From assembly GCA_964035575.1 (NCBI GenBank), contig OZ037852.1, positions 930,001 to 994,000 of the forward strand: a DNA stretch of 64,000 nucleotides, written 5' to 3'. Below the pieces are notes generated by a model, which worked only from the letters and a program-made list of their open reading frames with translations, searched no databases and was not told the DNA's origin. The position numbers and the translations under genes are program-made. Position 1 is the stretch's first letter. Every line of letters starts with the position of its first letter. Positions 32,723-42,533 of the stretch are shown here, in pieces. Origin of the DNA: Rhynchopus sp. YZ270_cl-10 (Eukaryota; Euglenozoa; Diplonemea; Diplonemida; Diplonemidae).

Positions 32723-34192
32723 TTACCGACCGCGTTTCTTCTCGTCCATTCTGTCTTTGATGGCCTTTAGACTCTTGTAGACCTTTTTGTGAAGCATCAT
32801 GAGGCGGTCGCGTTGGTATTGAAGTGCGAGGCCGACAGTCTCGGCTTGAGCCATTAGCTGCTCCATTTTGGCATCGAGCACCACGTCGCCTGCCCCAACA
32901 AAGGAGTCGGCGTGTTTCATTTTAAAACGGACCTGGCGGAACCGTTTTATCCCACAGAAGACGACATTGCTTTTATGGAAGACTGGTAAGATGCCAAATT
33001 CTCTGGTCGCTTTTTTATGCCGCCACACCCTTTGCACCAACGACGCTGCTGCGTTTTCCACGCTTTCGCGGGTTTCGACGTCACCAAGGTACTCTTTGAT
33101 GTATTTCTCATATTTCGATGGTTTCAGCTGATTCGTCAACAACGCTTTGAAGACGACCAAAACAAACAACCCCATTACACCGATCACACATGCCATGAGA
33201 CGCCCCTTCAGTGTTGATGGGTAGTAGTCTCCGTACCCTATGGAGGTCGCTGTGATGAACGCAAACCACAAAGAGTTGCCGATGTCTCCGGACCAGTCAG
33301 CGGGAGACACAACCCACGACTCGGTGCTGTCAGCATCGCGTTCAATGAGGTACATAGAAAAGCCGCCCACAATGACAGTCAGAATCGACCATATCCCGAC
33401 AACCCATCCTGTGTGCAAGTACATTGCACTCTTTATTGTAAAGTCCTTCGAGATTTTGAGGTTCATAAGTTTGAATTCGTCGTGTTGGTTGATGATTTCG
33501 AAGCGAGACCTGTATGCATCTGAATAGAAGTGCACTAAACGGAGTGTCAGGTACAGTCGTGTGAGCACAACAATTTTGCAGGCTTCAAAGATAGTCCCTG
33601 TCAAGAAGTCTGAGAAGAACACAATTGGATGCACCATATGCAGCAACACCTCTGCAAGCATCGCGTATTTGAACGTTGTCGACGCCCATATCGAGTAAGA
33701 ATGGACAAGGTCGTAGTGCTCCTTCTCTCGACGCTGTTTTTCCTCCTGCGTCTCATTGAAGACAGCAGTGCTGATACCGATCCCAGACCACTCCTTTCGT
33801 TTGTTCATCACCAACAAATGGTAGTACTGCAGGATCAACCCAATCGTAATCAACGTCGACACTGTCAACACCAGCTGCAACGAAAGCAACACGATTTTGA
33901 GTGTTTCTGATGCTTCGTCGTAGATGTTGATACCTGGGTCGTCCTTGCCGTACTGATGCGGCAGGACATCCATTAGCACCGTGCTTACGAGGCCCAACAT
34001 TGAGAACAGATAGATCGCAAGACTCTTATGGCGGAGAAGCTTGTCGTAGGCACGATCTTCACGTTCGTGGCCCATCTTTCTGCGGAACATAAAAGCGACA
34101 CGTTGCAAAAGAACTACTGCACGTCGGTGTCGGTCCGATTCTGATGTCAACAGCGGCTGTGTCGCGGCTCGTGCGCGAGGTGAGGGAAGCAT
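32723..34192 (-). CDS. SK-like calcium-activated potassium channel subunit
   Basis: Single exon, 489 residues from the ATG at 34192. Hydrophobic segments lie at about 57-77, 98-123, 170-193, 200-220 and 260-282, then a pore helix and selectivity filter SIGYGD at 317-322 (SK channels have TIGYGD) and a last segment at 331-352. The region after S6 has AAASLVQRVWRHKK (381-394), like the calmodulin-binding domain of SK channels or an IQ-type site, and the C-terminus is a basic helix. The voltage-sensor Arg array is absent, as in SK channels. It would pass potassium across a membrane under calcium-calmodulin control (inference from family). An SLR-D hairpin lies 50 nt upstream of the ATG and is followed by a CT-rich tract, but no AG is seen before the ATG, so the true start could lie slightly further in. 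Confidence 0.85.
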   Translation of the reverse strand: MLPSPRARAATQPLLTSESDRHRRAVVLLQRVAFMFRRKMGHEREDRAYDKLLRHKSLAIYLFSMLGLVSTVLMDVLPHQYGKDDPGINIYDEASETLKIVLLSLQLVLTVSTLITIGLILQYYHLLVMNKRKEWSGIGISTAVFNETQEEKQRREKEHYDLVHSYSIWASTTFKYAMLAEVLLHMVHPIVFFSDFLTGTIFEACKIVVLTRLYLTLRLVHFYSDAYRSRFEIINQHDEFKLMNLKISKDFTIKSAMYLHTGWVVGIWSILTVIVGGFSMYLIERDADSTESWVVSPADWSGDIGNSLWFAFITATSIGYGDYYPSTLKGRLMACVIGVMGLFVLVVFKALLTNQLKPSKYEKYIKEYLGDVETRESVENAAASLVQRVWRHKKATREFGILPVFHKSNVVFCGIKRFRQVRFKMKHADSFVGAGDVVLDAKMEQLMAQAETVGLALQYQRDRLMMLHKKVYKSLKAIKDRMDEKKRGR

Positions 34193-34244
34193 TGCAGAGC
34201 AAAGTGTAGCGAATTCCGAATGTTTGAAAAGAAAGAAAAGTTTA

Positions 34245-34283
34245 TAAGATGAACCCAAGCCTCTCGTTGCTTAGTCACCTTTG
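34245..34283 (-). repeat. SLR-D copy before the potassium channel gene
   Basis: Arms CTAAGC and GCTTGG pair with a G-U; the loop AACGAGAG keeps the core. It lies 50 nt upstream of the channel ATG, followed by a CT tract on the sense strand. Confidence 0.85.
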
Positions 34284-34597
34284 AAGAAGAGAGAAGAGAC
34301 AGATAAGACAATACTAAGTGACTCTGCCTTAGTCAAATCCTCGAAAGAAAAAAGGGGCAGGGAGGAAAACTCAGAACGTTTTTGGTGATGGGGAAAGAAG
34401 GAGGGAGAGGTAAGGGGGAGGGGGGTGGGTGGAGAACACCCTCCCCCGATTTGTTTGTGTATTTATTTTATTGTTTTTTTTTTCTATTTTCTGTGGAGTT
34501 GTGGGGGGGGTTGGAACCTTTTGGAGTGGGGAATAGTATGGCTGTAAAAAAAAGAATAGGGAGTGGGGAATTCATTTTCCTTTCGTGAGGGAAAACA

Positions 34598-34632
34598 AAG
34601 TGCAAACGCCTCTTGGAGGTGCAGGCACTCAA
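34598..34632 (-). repeat. SLR-E copy
   Basis: GTGCAAA and GGCAC ends around a 6-bp stem CGCCTC/GAGGTG with loop TTG. Confidence 0.7.
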
Positions 34633-34659
34633 AAACGAAAATATAAAAAAATAAATTTT

Positions 34660-34688
34660 AGATGAACGTAAGCGCGCTTAGTCACCTA
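34660..34688 (-). repeat. SLR-D copy, shortened
   Basis: AGATGAACGTAAGC and GCTTAGTCACC arms are intact but the CCTCTCG loop is lost. Confidence 0.65.
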
Positions 34689-35682
34689 AATGGGGAGTAG
34701 GGATCACTCTCGCAGAAGACATCTTCGCTTTTTTTTTCCTTGCACATACTTCGCACCAGGAACGTGCATCACAATTGGCACTACTAATCCCAGGCTGGTT
34801 TGTGTGGATGAAGTGAAGAATTTGCTTCTCTATTTTACTTTACTTTACTGTGCAAAACACCGCATTCCTTTTCGCCTATGTAGCAGGACCATTCAAGGCA
34901 TCTTGCTGACTGCTGCTTCACTTTAGTACAGAATAGCGTCATGTGCATAACCATGTCCACAGCTGTGCGAAAACGAAAAAGGGAAATTTTTATCAGTTTC
35001 AGTAACAAAACAGAGGGTCCTGCCCCAAAACACCATTTTCTGGAGCAATCGGCAATGAGACCTCTGTTCAACAGAGGAGTCGGAGGAGGGGGGTGTTCGT
35101 GAACAAAAAAAGTCAAACAGTGTTTCGGTATTGGTAACAACATTGGGTTGTTGAACCAAAAACTCTGAATGAGTTGAACACGAATAAAAAAACACAACAA
35201 AAAAACAAGAGAAACACAAATTGTGAAAACAACCCAAAGCCTCGCAGTGCAGTCACCTATTAACAAAAAAGGACGGAAACGGTGAACTACAACAAAAAAA
35301 GGACACATCTCAGAAATGCCATGGGGTGGGTTGTGCCACCTTTTGGTTCGATTCTGGCGCTGTGCTTTCCAACGTGAAAAAGGATTCCTTCCAAAGTAGA
35401 TACGTAAATCTGGGTGTAGATACCTTAGGTAAGGTTAGTGGGCAGGTAGGCAGGGAAGGTAGGGTATGTGGGGGCGGCTTGAAGAAACTTCAAAGTGGGA
35501 ATCACCAAAAGCAGTACATTACTTTGCTTGGTGTTTGCAAACACACTGTCATTGCGAGTGTCATGTGTCTCCGCTACAGCAGAGAAATGGCAACACAAGA
35601 TACCAGGTATCCAGCAAAAGCCACTACGGCAATCGAAAGCACAGGGGGGGAAGTAAAAAGCAGGCACTCCGCTAGGTACTAA

Positions 35683-35905
35683 AGTTCTGTTGATTGTCAA
35701 CAGAACTTTTTGAAAATGGGGAAAAAAAGAAAAAAAAAAAAAGTTCTGCTAAGTGGTTCAGACCCGTTCTACCTGTCAAAAAAGCTCAGGAGAAGAAGAT
35801 ATGGAGAGGTGAGTGCTCAAACGTCCCAAAAAAGTCAAAATCGGGCGTTGGTAAAAAAAAAAGTTGCGTACCGTGCGCCTGCGGCGCAAGCATGTACCCC
35901 ACCAA
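35683..35905 (-). repeat. SLR-F copy 2
   Basis: Second copy of the roughly 200-bp repeat at 11046-11254. It opens with AAAGTTCTGTTGA and its inverted copy TCAACAGAACTTT, and ends with the GCGCC-TGC-GGCGC hairpin. Confidence 0.8.
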
Positions 35906-36260
35906 CGTGGACCATCAACAGAATATTTTCAAAATCGGAAATCCTAGCGGAGAGCCTGGTAAAAAGCAAAAAAAAAAAAAAAAAAAAAAAAAACCAACAC
36001 AGCACGAACCGTGAAGAAAGGATAGGGGAGACGGGCAGAGCTACAATGGTCCCTAGGTTCGTGCTCTGAGGGCCGCTTTTTCTTGCAGTCCCAATGGTAT
36101 GATATTATGGGGGGGAAAAGCTTGGAAACGTTCACAAATAAACAAACAAAAACAAACAAAACAGCATCCCGAATGAAAGTATTTCAGACGGTTGAAGTAA
36201 AGCGATGAATCGAAAACGGTAAAAAAAAAAACAAACAAACAAAACAAGAAGAGAGGGAGA

Positions 36261-36350
36261 ATGGTCATTTATGCAGGCACATCTGACTGGCCCACACACG
36301 ATGCCAGCCATCCGGCTGAGCACAAAGTACCCTACGGACAACAGAAGGTA
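36261..36350 (-). repeat. SLR-G copy
   Basis: Shares TGCAGGCAC, CGATGCCAGCCATCCGG and GCACAAAGTACCC with the copy in the FAD-protein intron. Confidence 0.75.
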
Positions 36351-36661
36351 ATCGAAAATCTAATGTTTAAAAAAAATATTTGGTCTAAGCCACGCAAAAA
36401 GGGGACACCACGACTTTCACAACTCAGGAGAAAAAGAAGCACGTAAAGTACTCCGCGGTGACAACAAATAGGTGGGGAAAAGATACGAAAAGAGCAACGG
36501 CACAAATTTTGATAATTGCATAAGATGAATGCGGCACATTGTGCACACACATTGCAAGAGAAAGTGGGGAAATATCGTATGGCTGCGAGCCACACTCATA
36601 CAGCTCACGACAAAGAAAAGGTGGATGAATGCTTCACGTGCATACATCTTCAAAACAAACT

Positions 36662-36725
36662 GTAGTTGTTGATGCAGGCACCTCCGACTGACCCACGTAC
36701 GATGCCAGCCATCCGGATGAAAGCA
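36662..36725 (-). repeat. SLR-G copy
   Basis: Best-preserved copy: GGCACCTCCGACTGACCC, ACGATGCC and the palindrome CATCCGGATG. Confidence 0.8.
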
Positions 36726-36884
36726 GAAACAAACAAATGATATTTAAGTTGACAATAAAAACGATGAAATAAGTTGAGAAAAGTTTAGAAGATGAACTAA
36801 AGCTTGGTTACCTAGTAAAAGATACAAGTTTTTCAGTTCAGGGCGCACATCTTCCAGAACAGAGTGAAGGCAGTATGAACTGGC

Positions 36885-38807
36885 CTACTGCTGGACTCCG
36901 CCAGCCGCCTTCACACGCCTCAGGAGCACCAGCCATGTCAGGATCCTCAGAATGGCGTAGTACGAGCTCAAAATAACACCACTGCGCCAGACAGATGCAC
37001 CCGAGATCTCAAGATCGTCCAGAATCAAGTCACCTGTTCCCAGACAGGGCACAGTCAGGTTCTCAGGGCAGTCAAGAGTCCTTCCGTTGAACTCAGCGTA
37101 CATTGCTCCCTCAAAGGCCCACTTCACAAAGGACACCTTCTCCAGCCAGATCAGCCACACAGGCATTTCTGTCGTCAAGAACCCAGCCGCAAGCGACATG
37201 GGAAGGAACACCAGTGGCCCCAGCACCAACGCCATTTCCAGCGACGGGGCAGCAGCACTGATCAGCATCCCGAAGCTCTGCCCAACAAACGCAAGCAGCA
37301 CCACCATCAGCAAGAAGCTGAAGAACGCCTCTGCAGTCTCACGCAGTCCGACAATGAAGTACAGGGATATGGCATACAGGCCCGAGAACAGCACCAGGAA
37401 GGGGATTTCAATCACTGTCTTCGACCAGTAGTAAGCAGAAATGCTGTACATGTTCGCCTGTTGTTCACGCATGACAAGGCTCAGTTCCAGAGCAAAGGTG
37501 TGCGTGACAGCGTGGAGGGACGTCATCGCAAGGTTGATGAGCATGAAGAAGATGGCTCCCTGCTTTGCCCGCACACCTGCAGGCTCGTCGTCCTGTCTGA
37601 AGAACACAACACCAATGATGCAACCAAGCATAATCGAACTGATGATCCTGCTCTTGAAGAGACGTTCGTTGCGGAAAATCGCGTTGGTGTTCCTCGTCAT
37701 GAGCGCACGGAACTGCCTCCCGAACCCAACCGCATAGCTGTCCTCCACCTCCACGTCGTCCTCCACTTCCTCTGCAGGCAGAAGCGTCGGGCTCCTGTTC
37801 GCTGCAGAGTGCTCTACCCACAGGTCTGCAAGACGCTCACTCACCTCGTGTCCCTGCTGCACATTCCGCAGGCTTCCCTTCTCCTCTGTTGTGAGTCCTG
37901 TCCGCAGAAGCTTCATGTAGTAGTCAGGTGGGTTGGTGTACTGCGGCACGGCGTAATCCTTTTTGTCGAAGTACGACATCGAGTCCTCTGCCTTCCCGAA
38001 GTACACAATCCTCCCAGCGGACATGAGAAGCAGGTCAGTGAAGGTCTTGAACAAACCTGACGAGGGCTGGTGAATCGTGCAGATCACAGTCCTCCCTGCA
38101 TGGGCAAGCTCCCTGAGTGTGGCAGTCACTGACTCTGCTGTGAATGAGTCCAGTCCAGTGGTCGGCTCGTCCAGAAGCAGGATGTCGGGATCGGGGATCA
38201 GCACCAGGCCAATCGCCACACGCTTCCGCTCACCACCTGAAATACCACGTCCACCCGCAGCAGGAGCACCAATGAGCTGGTCTGCAACCGCCTGCAGACC
38301 CAGCTCGTCAATGATGTCCTGCACACGTGCCTCACACTCAGATATAGTGGTGCTCTCAGGCAGCAGGAGACGGGCACCAAACATCAGAGACTCGCGGACA
38401 GTGTCAGTGGCGCTCAGCTTGTCATCCTGCATGACGTACCCGAGATGCTGCTGCACAGAGCTGCCCTGGGTTGCGTAGTCACGTCCGTTCAGCTTGATCG
38501 TGCCTGAGGTGGGCGAGATTCTGTTTGCCAGCATGTTCAGCATTGTTGTCTTGCCTGCGCCTGTAGAGCCCATCACCGCCGTCAGTGAGGATGGGGGGAT
38601 GGTGAGGTTCACGTCACGCAGGATCACGCGTGTTGTGGCAGGGGTGTCCTTCGTCTCGGGGATGTCCACACTGTACTGCAGGTCGTTCACACGGATCGTC
38701 TGTGTCTTGCGTGTACCCTCCAGGGCAAGTCCCTTCGACGGTGTGGTGGGTGTCACGACAATGGCAGTCGAAGCGCTAGGCGTCTCAGAAATAGGTTCGT
38801 TCGACAT
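36885..38807 (-). CDS. ABCG-type half-transporter
   Basis: Single exon, 640 residues in the ABCG order: ATP-binding domain first, then membrane domain. Walker A GSTGAGKTT is at 80-88, signature SGGERKR at 190-196 and Walker B LLDEPTTGLD at 211-220, followed by the switch His in TIHQPSS. The C-terminal half carries about six membrane segments of the ABC2 type, starting near residue 390. Two such half-molecules pair to export lipids, sterols or small compounds; the substrate is unknown. The ATG at 38807 is used because the frame upstream has no ATG. A CT tract ending in CACAG at about 38839-38843 lies 30 nt upstream with an AC-rich leader between, a likely trans-splice acceptor. All catalytic motifs are intact. 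Confidence 0.92.
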   Translation of the reverse strand: MSNEPISETPSASTAIVVTPTTPSKGLALEGTRKTQTIRVNDLQYSVDIPETKDTPATTRVILRDVNLTIPPSSLTAVMGSTGAGKTTMLNMLANRISPTSGTIKLNGRDYATQGSSVQQHLGYVMQDDKLSATDTVRESLMFGARLLLPESTTISECEARVQDIIDELGLQAVADQLIGAPAAGGRGISGGERKRVAIGLVLIPDPDILLLDEPTTGLDSFTAESVTATLRELAHAGRTVICTIHQPSSGLFKTFTDLLLMSAGRIVYFGKAEDSMSYFDKKDYAVPQYTNPPDYYMKLLRTGLTTEEKGSLRNVQQGHEVSERLADLWVEHSAANRSPTLLPAEEVEDDVEVEDSYAVGFGRQFRALMTRNTNAIFRNERLFKSRIISSIMLGCIIGVVFFRQDDEPAGVRAKQGAIFFMLINLAMTSLHAVTHTFALELSLVMREQQANMYSISAYYWSKTVIEIPFLVLFSGLYAISLYFIVGLRETAEAFFSFLLMVVLLAFVGQSFGMLISAAAPSLEMALVLGPLVFLPMSLAAGFLTTEMPVWLIWLEKVSFVKWAFEGAMYAEFNGRTLDCPENLTVPCLGTGDLILDDLEISGASVWRSGVILSSYYAILRILTWLVLLRRVKAAGGVQQ

Positions 38808-39220
38808 GTTTGTTTTGTTGTTGTTGTTGTGATACAAGCTGTGAGGTCGCCAGGGTGAGAGGGGGTGAGAGGGAGTGAAGAAAACCGCGTTCGAGGAGCT
38901 GATTTCGAGAGAAGCATTGTATTGGCAATGTCCTTGTAGCCAACCGTGGGTGGGAACCGTGGTCTGTCAAGCCATGTTTAAAACTAAACCGTTTCGGGAA
39001 ACACACAAAAATGAATGGTGAATTCAACACCAGGGCTACACTTTTTTCTTACTTCTTCTTTTCTTTGGTACTACTTTTTTTCCACCCCCCTTTTCCCCCA
39101 CACTTTCATACCCCGCTGGCCTATCCAGCCAGCCCCCACACTCTCATCCTTGCATATACTTTTTCCCCTCCGCGTAATTTCCCTCATTTTTTCCCCCCAT
39201 CTTCTTTTTCTTCTTGCTCC
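38808..39220. other. intergenic, no gene seen
   Basis: 5' region of the ABCG gene and 3' side of the Dbr1 gene; CT-rich stretches only. Confidence 0.5.
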
Positions 39221-40678
39221 TCAATGCCCATCCTCATCGACAAAGATCTGAAACTCGTCATCATCCTCAACGGGTGCAGCTGCTGGGGCGGGTTGCTCTA
39301 CAGACTTCTGCTGTTTCTCGTTCTTCTCCTCCCCCTCCACTCCCTTCACTGCTTCCACTGGAGCTGCATTGAGTTCAGAGAGGAGTCTGTTTGCATCAGA
39401 GATCCCTGCACCAATGTGACCAAGCTGTTCACGTGTCTGCGTGACACTGTGTACTTGGGCCTTCTGGCGGGCCTGCATGAATAAGGCTCCTGAGCCATCC
39501 CGCTTGATTTTGTTTGAGATGCCCAGCCATTCGCAGAGCTGTGCTGTTTGTGGGTGGTCTGTTTCAACAAAGTCGCGTTCTCTGGTGGACCACTGTTGAT
39601 CCCAGGACTGGGCCTCAATGCCAACAACCTTCCCATCCTTCATGAGCACTGCGTCGGACTCTCTTGCCTGTGCGTCCAGGGCTGCCCTCGTTGCGGTGTG
39701 CTGTGATTTGATGTGCTGAATGCGTTCCTCAGTCATCTTGCAGTAGGCCTCCCCGACAGGGAAAATCTCATGAGAGGTCTTGAGCACTGTCAGCCAGTCG
39801 ATGTCGCGGTAGATACGAAGGTCGCCTGCGTTCGTGAGAGGCGTGTTGTCACGACCGTCGGTGCCTTCAATTTGAAGAATCTGCAAAAAGCGCCGTCCAG
39901 GAAGGCATTTGTCCAACGCAAGGAACTTCGTTGCAGGCGAAGTCTCCTGTGTCCCCCACCGCACCAGAGCAGAGAATTTGACGTGAAGATGGCCTGAGAA
40001 GTGGTACGCCGGCTTCAACGTGTTCATCAGCGTTTCTGCAGCAGGGGAACCAAGCGTACCTGTGTTCACCTCCTCCTCGAACTGCCGTTTGTACCGGATC
40101 AGGCCGTCTTTATCACCATGCTCATACACTCCACGGGGCCAGTCGTGTGTCAACATGATGTCCGGGCGTGTCGACACCGCATCACTCCAGGCAGCAAGCT
40201 TCGCCACTTCAAACTCACGTACATGATAAATGGATCTCTGTGTATCGGGGCTGTATGGTGGCCGCTCGGGATAGCCCTTCTGATGATCGCCGTACTTAAA
40301 TATCCCGGAGCTTCCGCAGATGGTCAAACCTCCGACGTGAATCACGCCGCTCATCCCCAAATAGTAGATGTTGTCCGCCACCCACCCGCCGTAGTAGGTC
40401 TCCCAGAGATAGTTGCTTGCCTCGTGGTTGCCGCCAATGAAGATGGTTAAGATGGGTGCGCGTTTGGCGCCAGTGTAGTACTGTTGGAAGTCGCCCATCA
40501 CCCGGTACTTCTGTGGGCATGCAAGGCTGTCGAGGTCGTTCTGGTCGCGAGTCGACTGAAAATCACCGCAAATAATCAAAAGTTCGACCTTAGCACCATG
40601 CTGCTGCTCTGCTGCCGCAAGCGAATCATAAATAATATCCAATTCCCCATGACCACATCCTTCCACTGCAATTAACAT
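39221..40678 (-). CDS. DBR1: RNA lariat debranching enzyme Dbr1
   Basis: Single exon, 485 residues. Dbr1 hydrolyses the 2'-5' bond of intron lariats in the nucleus so introns can be degraded. The metallophosphoesterase metal ligands are all visible: Cys8 and His10 (GCGHGELD), Asp in CGDFQS, Asn-His in GGNHEASNYLW, His in THDWPRGVYEHGD and the HxH in SGHLHVKF. The KYRVMGDFQQYYTG and GGLTICGSSGIFK stretches match the family closely. The C-terminal part after about residue 300 is less conserved and ends acidic. The ATG at 40678 lies 13 nt after an ATCAG acceptor-like site. The enzyme fits the intron-rich nature of this genome. Confidence 0.95.
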   Translation of the reverse strand: MLIAVEGCGHGELDIIYDSLAAAEQQHGAKVELLIICGDFQSTRDQNDLDSLACPQKYRVMGDFQQYYTGAKRAPILTIFIGGNHEASNYLWETYYGGWVADNIYYLGMSGVIHVGGLTICGSSGIFKYGDHQKGYPERPPYSPDTQRSIYHVREFEVAKLAAWSDAVSTRPDIMLTHDWPRGVYEHGDKDGLIRYKRQFEEEVNTGTLGSPAAETLMNTLKPAYHFSGHLHVKFSALVRWGTQETSPATKFLALDKCLPGRRFLQILQIEGTDGRDNTPLTNAGDLRIYRDIDWLTVLKTSHEIFPVGEAYCKMTEERIQHIKSQHTATRAALDAQARESDAVLMKDGKVVGIEAQSWDQQWSTRERDFVETDHPQTAQLCEWLGISNKIKRDGSGALFMQARQKAQVHSVTQTREQLGHIGAGISDANRLLSELNAAPVEAVKGVEGEEKNEKQQKSVEQPAPAAAPVEDDDEFQIFVDEDGH

Positions 40679-40955
40679 TTTTTTGTGTTTTCTGATTTTA
40701 GATAGGAGAGGGGGGAGGGAAGGGGAGGAGGAGGGGAGATGAAGAAATAGATTGTTTTTTTTTTTGAACGTAGATCTTTTCCGATGGGATCGTTAGGTAT
40801 TATAATGTGACTATTTTTTGCCGGAAAATAAAAGCTGATAGTTTCTTTTTCGGTTCGGGATAGAGAGGAGGTCATCATCTGTTTTTGACCGGCTTTTTCT
40901 TCTTCTTTTTTTTTTTTTGTATTTTTCCTGTTGAGGAGGTACACTCCAACACTCA

Positions 40956-42281
40956 TCAGGCTGGGGCTGCTCCCTTGCCCTTGCCCTTACCTTTACCCTT
41001 ACCCCCTTTTGTTCCTTTGCCCTTGCCCTTCCCGCCTTTTGAACTGGAGCTTTTTGCGTTTGAGTATCCACCTTCCGTTTCGGGCTTCTTTTTGCCACCT
41101 TTACCCCCTCCTCCTCCTCCTCCTCCTCTGCCTCCTCCTTTTGCTCCTTTCTTCTTCGGTTCTGCATCGGACGCTGTTAATGCCTCTTTTTTCTTGCTCT
41201 TTTTGTCTCTCTTTTTAGGTTGTACTTCCCATGGTGCTGGGGGCAGGATGTAGACCTCGGGGATGTCAATACTGGGGAGTGCGGCGTGAACGGAGAGGCT
41301 TTCTACCACGGTGTTCCCGTATGAGTACAACACCAAGCAGGGCAGACGAGGTACTTTTAGATGCTTGTCCAAATTGAGGCTCCATTCGAAGAGAATCGCC
41401 CCTTCTTTCTGGTGGGTCCATGCTGTCGAGGTGGGCTGTGCTGTGTCGTGGCAGGTCATAGCAACGCTCACCTTCCCACGCCCGTAGATGAGGGAGAGGT
41501 GCATATTCTTTGACTTCGCTGCCGCCAATGCATCTTTTTGCGTTTCAGAAAACTCTGACGTCCAAAACGGATTCGGGTCACCTCCTTTCGTAACTTCCAA
41601 GAGATCCACTCCATGGGTTTTGATGCGAAGTCCGAAGCCTGCTCCACCAAGACCTACTTGGCCATCATGCTCGACTAAGGATTGGATTAGAATATCAGTG
41701 ATGGTATCGGTTCGGAAAATTAGGTCAACGTGCAGCGCTTCAGCCGGGGCAGCCTTCTCTGGAACCTTGCTAGGAAGTGGCAGACCTGCCTCTTCAGACC
41801 CTGACACGGAGTCCTCCGGCATCGAAGCAAAGTCGTCGATCTCCTCAAATTCCTCCGCCTCCTCGTCCTCTTCGGACTCCATTTCGCTCTCGGTAGGCTC
41901 GGTGGGCTCAGGTTCTGCTTCGTCTTCAGGTTCGAGTGTAGTGTCTGAAGCATAGATTAGAGGCAAAAAATCGCTTCTTGGAAGAATAAGCGGGTCAAGA
42001 AGACCTTTCAAAGTAAAGGTGCGTGCGTTCTTTGATCCTACAACCAGGTCGTTGCCGGACATATAGACACGCCAGTGCTTTAAAGAGGCTTCGGGTCCTT
42101 TGCCGCCTTTAACAACATCGTGGGTAGCAGTGCTGTATAAGGTGTGGGTGCGTTTGGAGGATTCATCGTGAAGTGCGGTGCGCCATTCTGCGTTGACACC
42201 GCGAAGGTGGCGGAGAGAGAAGAAGTCGAGGAATGATGCTATGTGTGAGACTGGAAGAGATGCGTCTGACATTGTTTTCAT
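40956..42281 (-). CDS. F-box-like protein with acidic middle and Gly-Lys tail
   Basis: Single exon, 441 residues from the ATG at 42281; a second ATG three codons on (42272) is as plausible. The N-terminus (LPVSHIASFLDFFSLRHLRGVNAEWRTAL shortened here to LPVSHIASFLDFFSL and HLRGVNAEW) resembles an F-box, suggesting an SCF ubiquitin-ligase adaptor. An acidic segment with many Glu and Pro (about 115-165) leads to a beta-rich domain of about 180 residues, possibly SPRY/concanavalin-like, and then a tail of about 80 residues made of Gly, Lys and Ser (GKGKGKGKG), perhaps RNA-binding. A GAGCAG acceptor-like site lies 14 nt before the start. The function is inferred only from the N-terminus. Confidence 0.65.
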   Translation of the reverse strand: MKTMSDASLPVSHIASFLDFFSLRHLRGVNAEWRTALHDESSKRTHTLYSTATHDVVKGGKGPEASLKHWRVYMSGNDLVVGSKNARTFTLKGLLDPLILPRSDFLPLIYASDTTLEPEDEAEPEPTEPTESEMESEEDEEAEEFEEIDDFASMPEDSVSGSEEAGLPLPSKVPEKAAPAEALHVDLIFRTDTITDILIQSLVEHDGQVGLGGAGFGLRIKTHGVDLLEVTKGGDPNPFWTSEFSETQKDALAAAKSKNMHLSLIYGRGKVSVAMTCHDTAQPTSTAWTHQKEGAILFEWSLNLDKHLKVPRLPCLVLYSYGNTVVESLSVHAALPSIDIPEVYILPPAPWEVQPKKRDKKSKKKEALTASDAEPKKKGAKGGGRGGGGGGGGKGGKKKPETEGGYSNAKSSSSKGGKGKGKGTKGGKGKGKGKGKGAAPA

Positions 42282-42341
42282 TTTATTTTCAGTTCTGCTC
42301 GGTGGGGAGGATGACTTTATAACACAACAGAAACTAAAAAT

Positions 42342-42435
42342 TGACTTGAAATACAAAACCCTCTGAACAGTATACCTTTGGTACAATAACCTGGCTGTAC
42401 CGGGCCCCCAAGCATTGTGGTTTACATCTGATATG
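42342..42435 (-). repeat. SLR-B copy
   Basis: The second stem here is GGTACA/TGTACC, a paired change relative to GGTGCA/TGCACC at 53761. It lies upstream of the F-box-like gene. Confidence 0.8.
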
Positions 42436-42533
42436 TACCCCGCTTCCATTCATCAACCAGATGAACGGGGATCATGGCAAACACATAAAACACAAACTTT
42501 AAAAAAGCGAAGGCTTTGAGAACGCAATACTCT

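Larger units (their letters stand above)
34193..36884. other. repeat-rich intergenic, no gene seen
   Basis: Holds SLR-D (34245, 34660, weak 35230 and 36787), SLR-E (34598), SLR-F (35683) and two SLR-G copies (36261, 36662), all in one orientation. It may include intronic DNA of an unrecognised gene. Confidence 0.5.

Noticed and set aside
35326-35400. tRNA-like B-box GGTTCGATTCTGG
   Set aside because: No flanking T-stem pairing and no acceptor stem or A-box at the proper distance.
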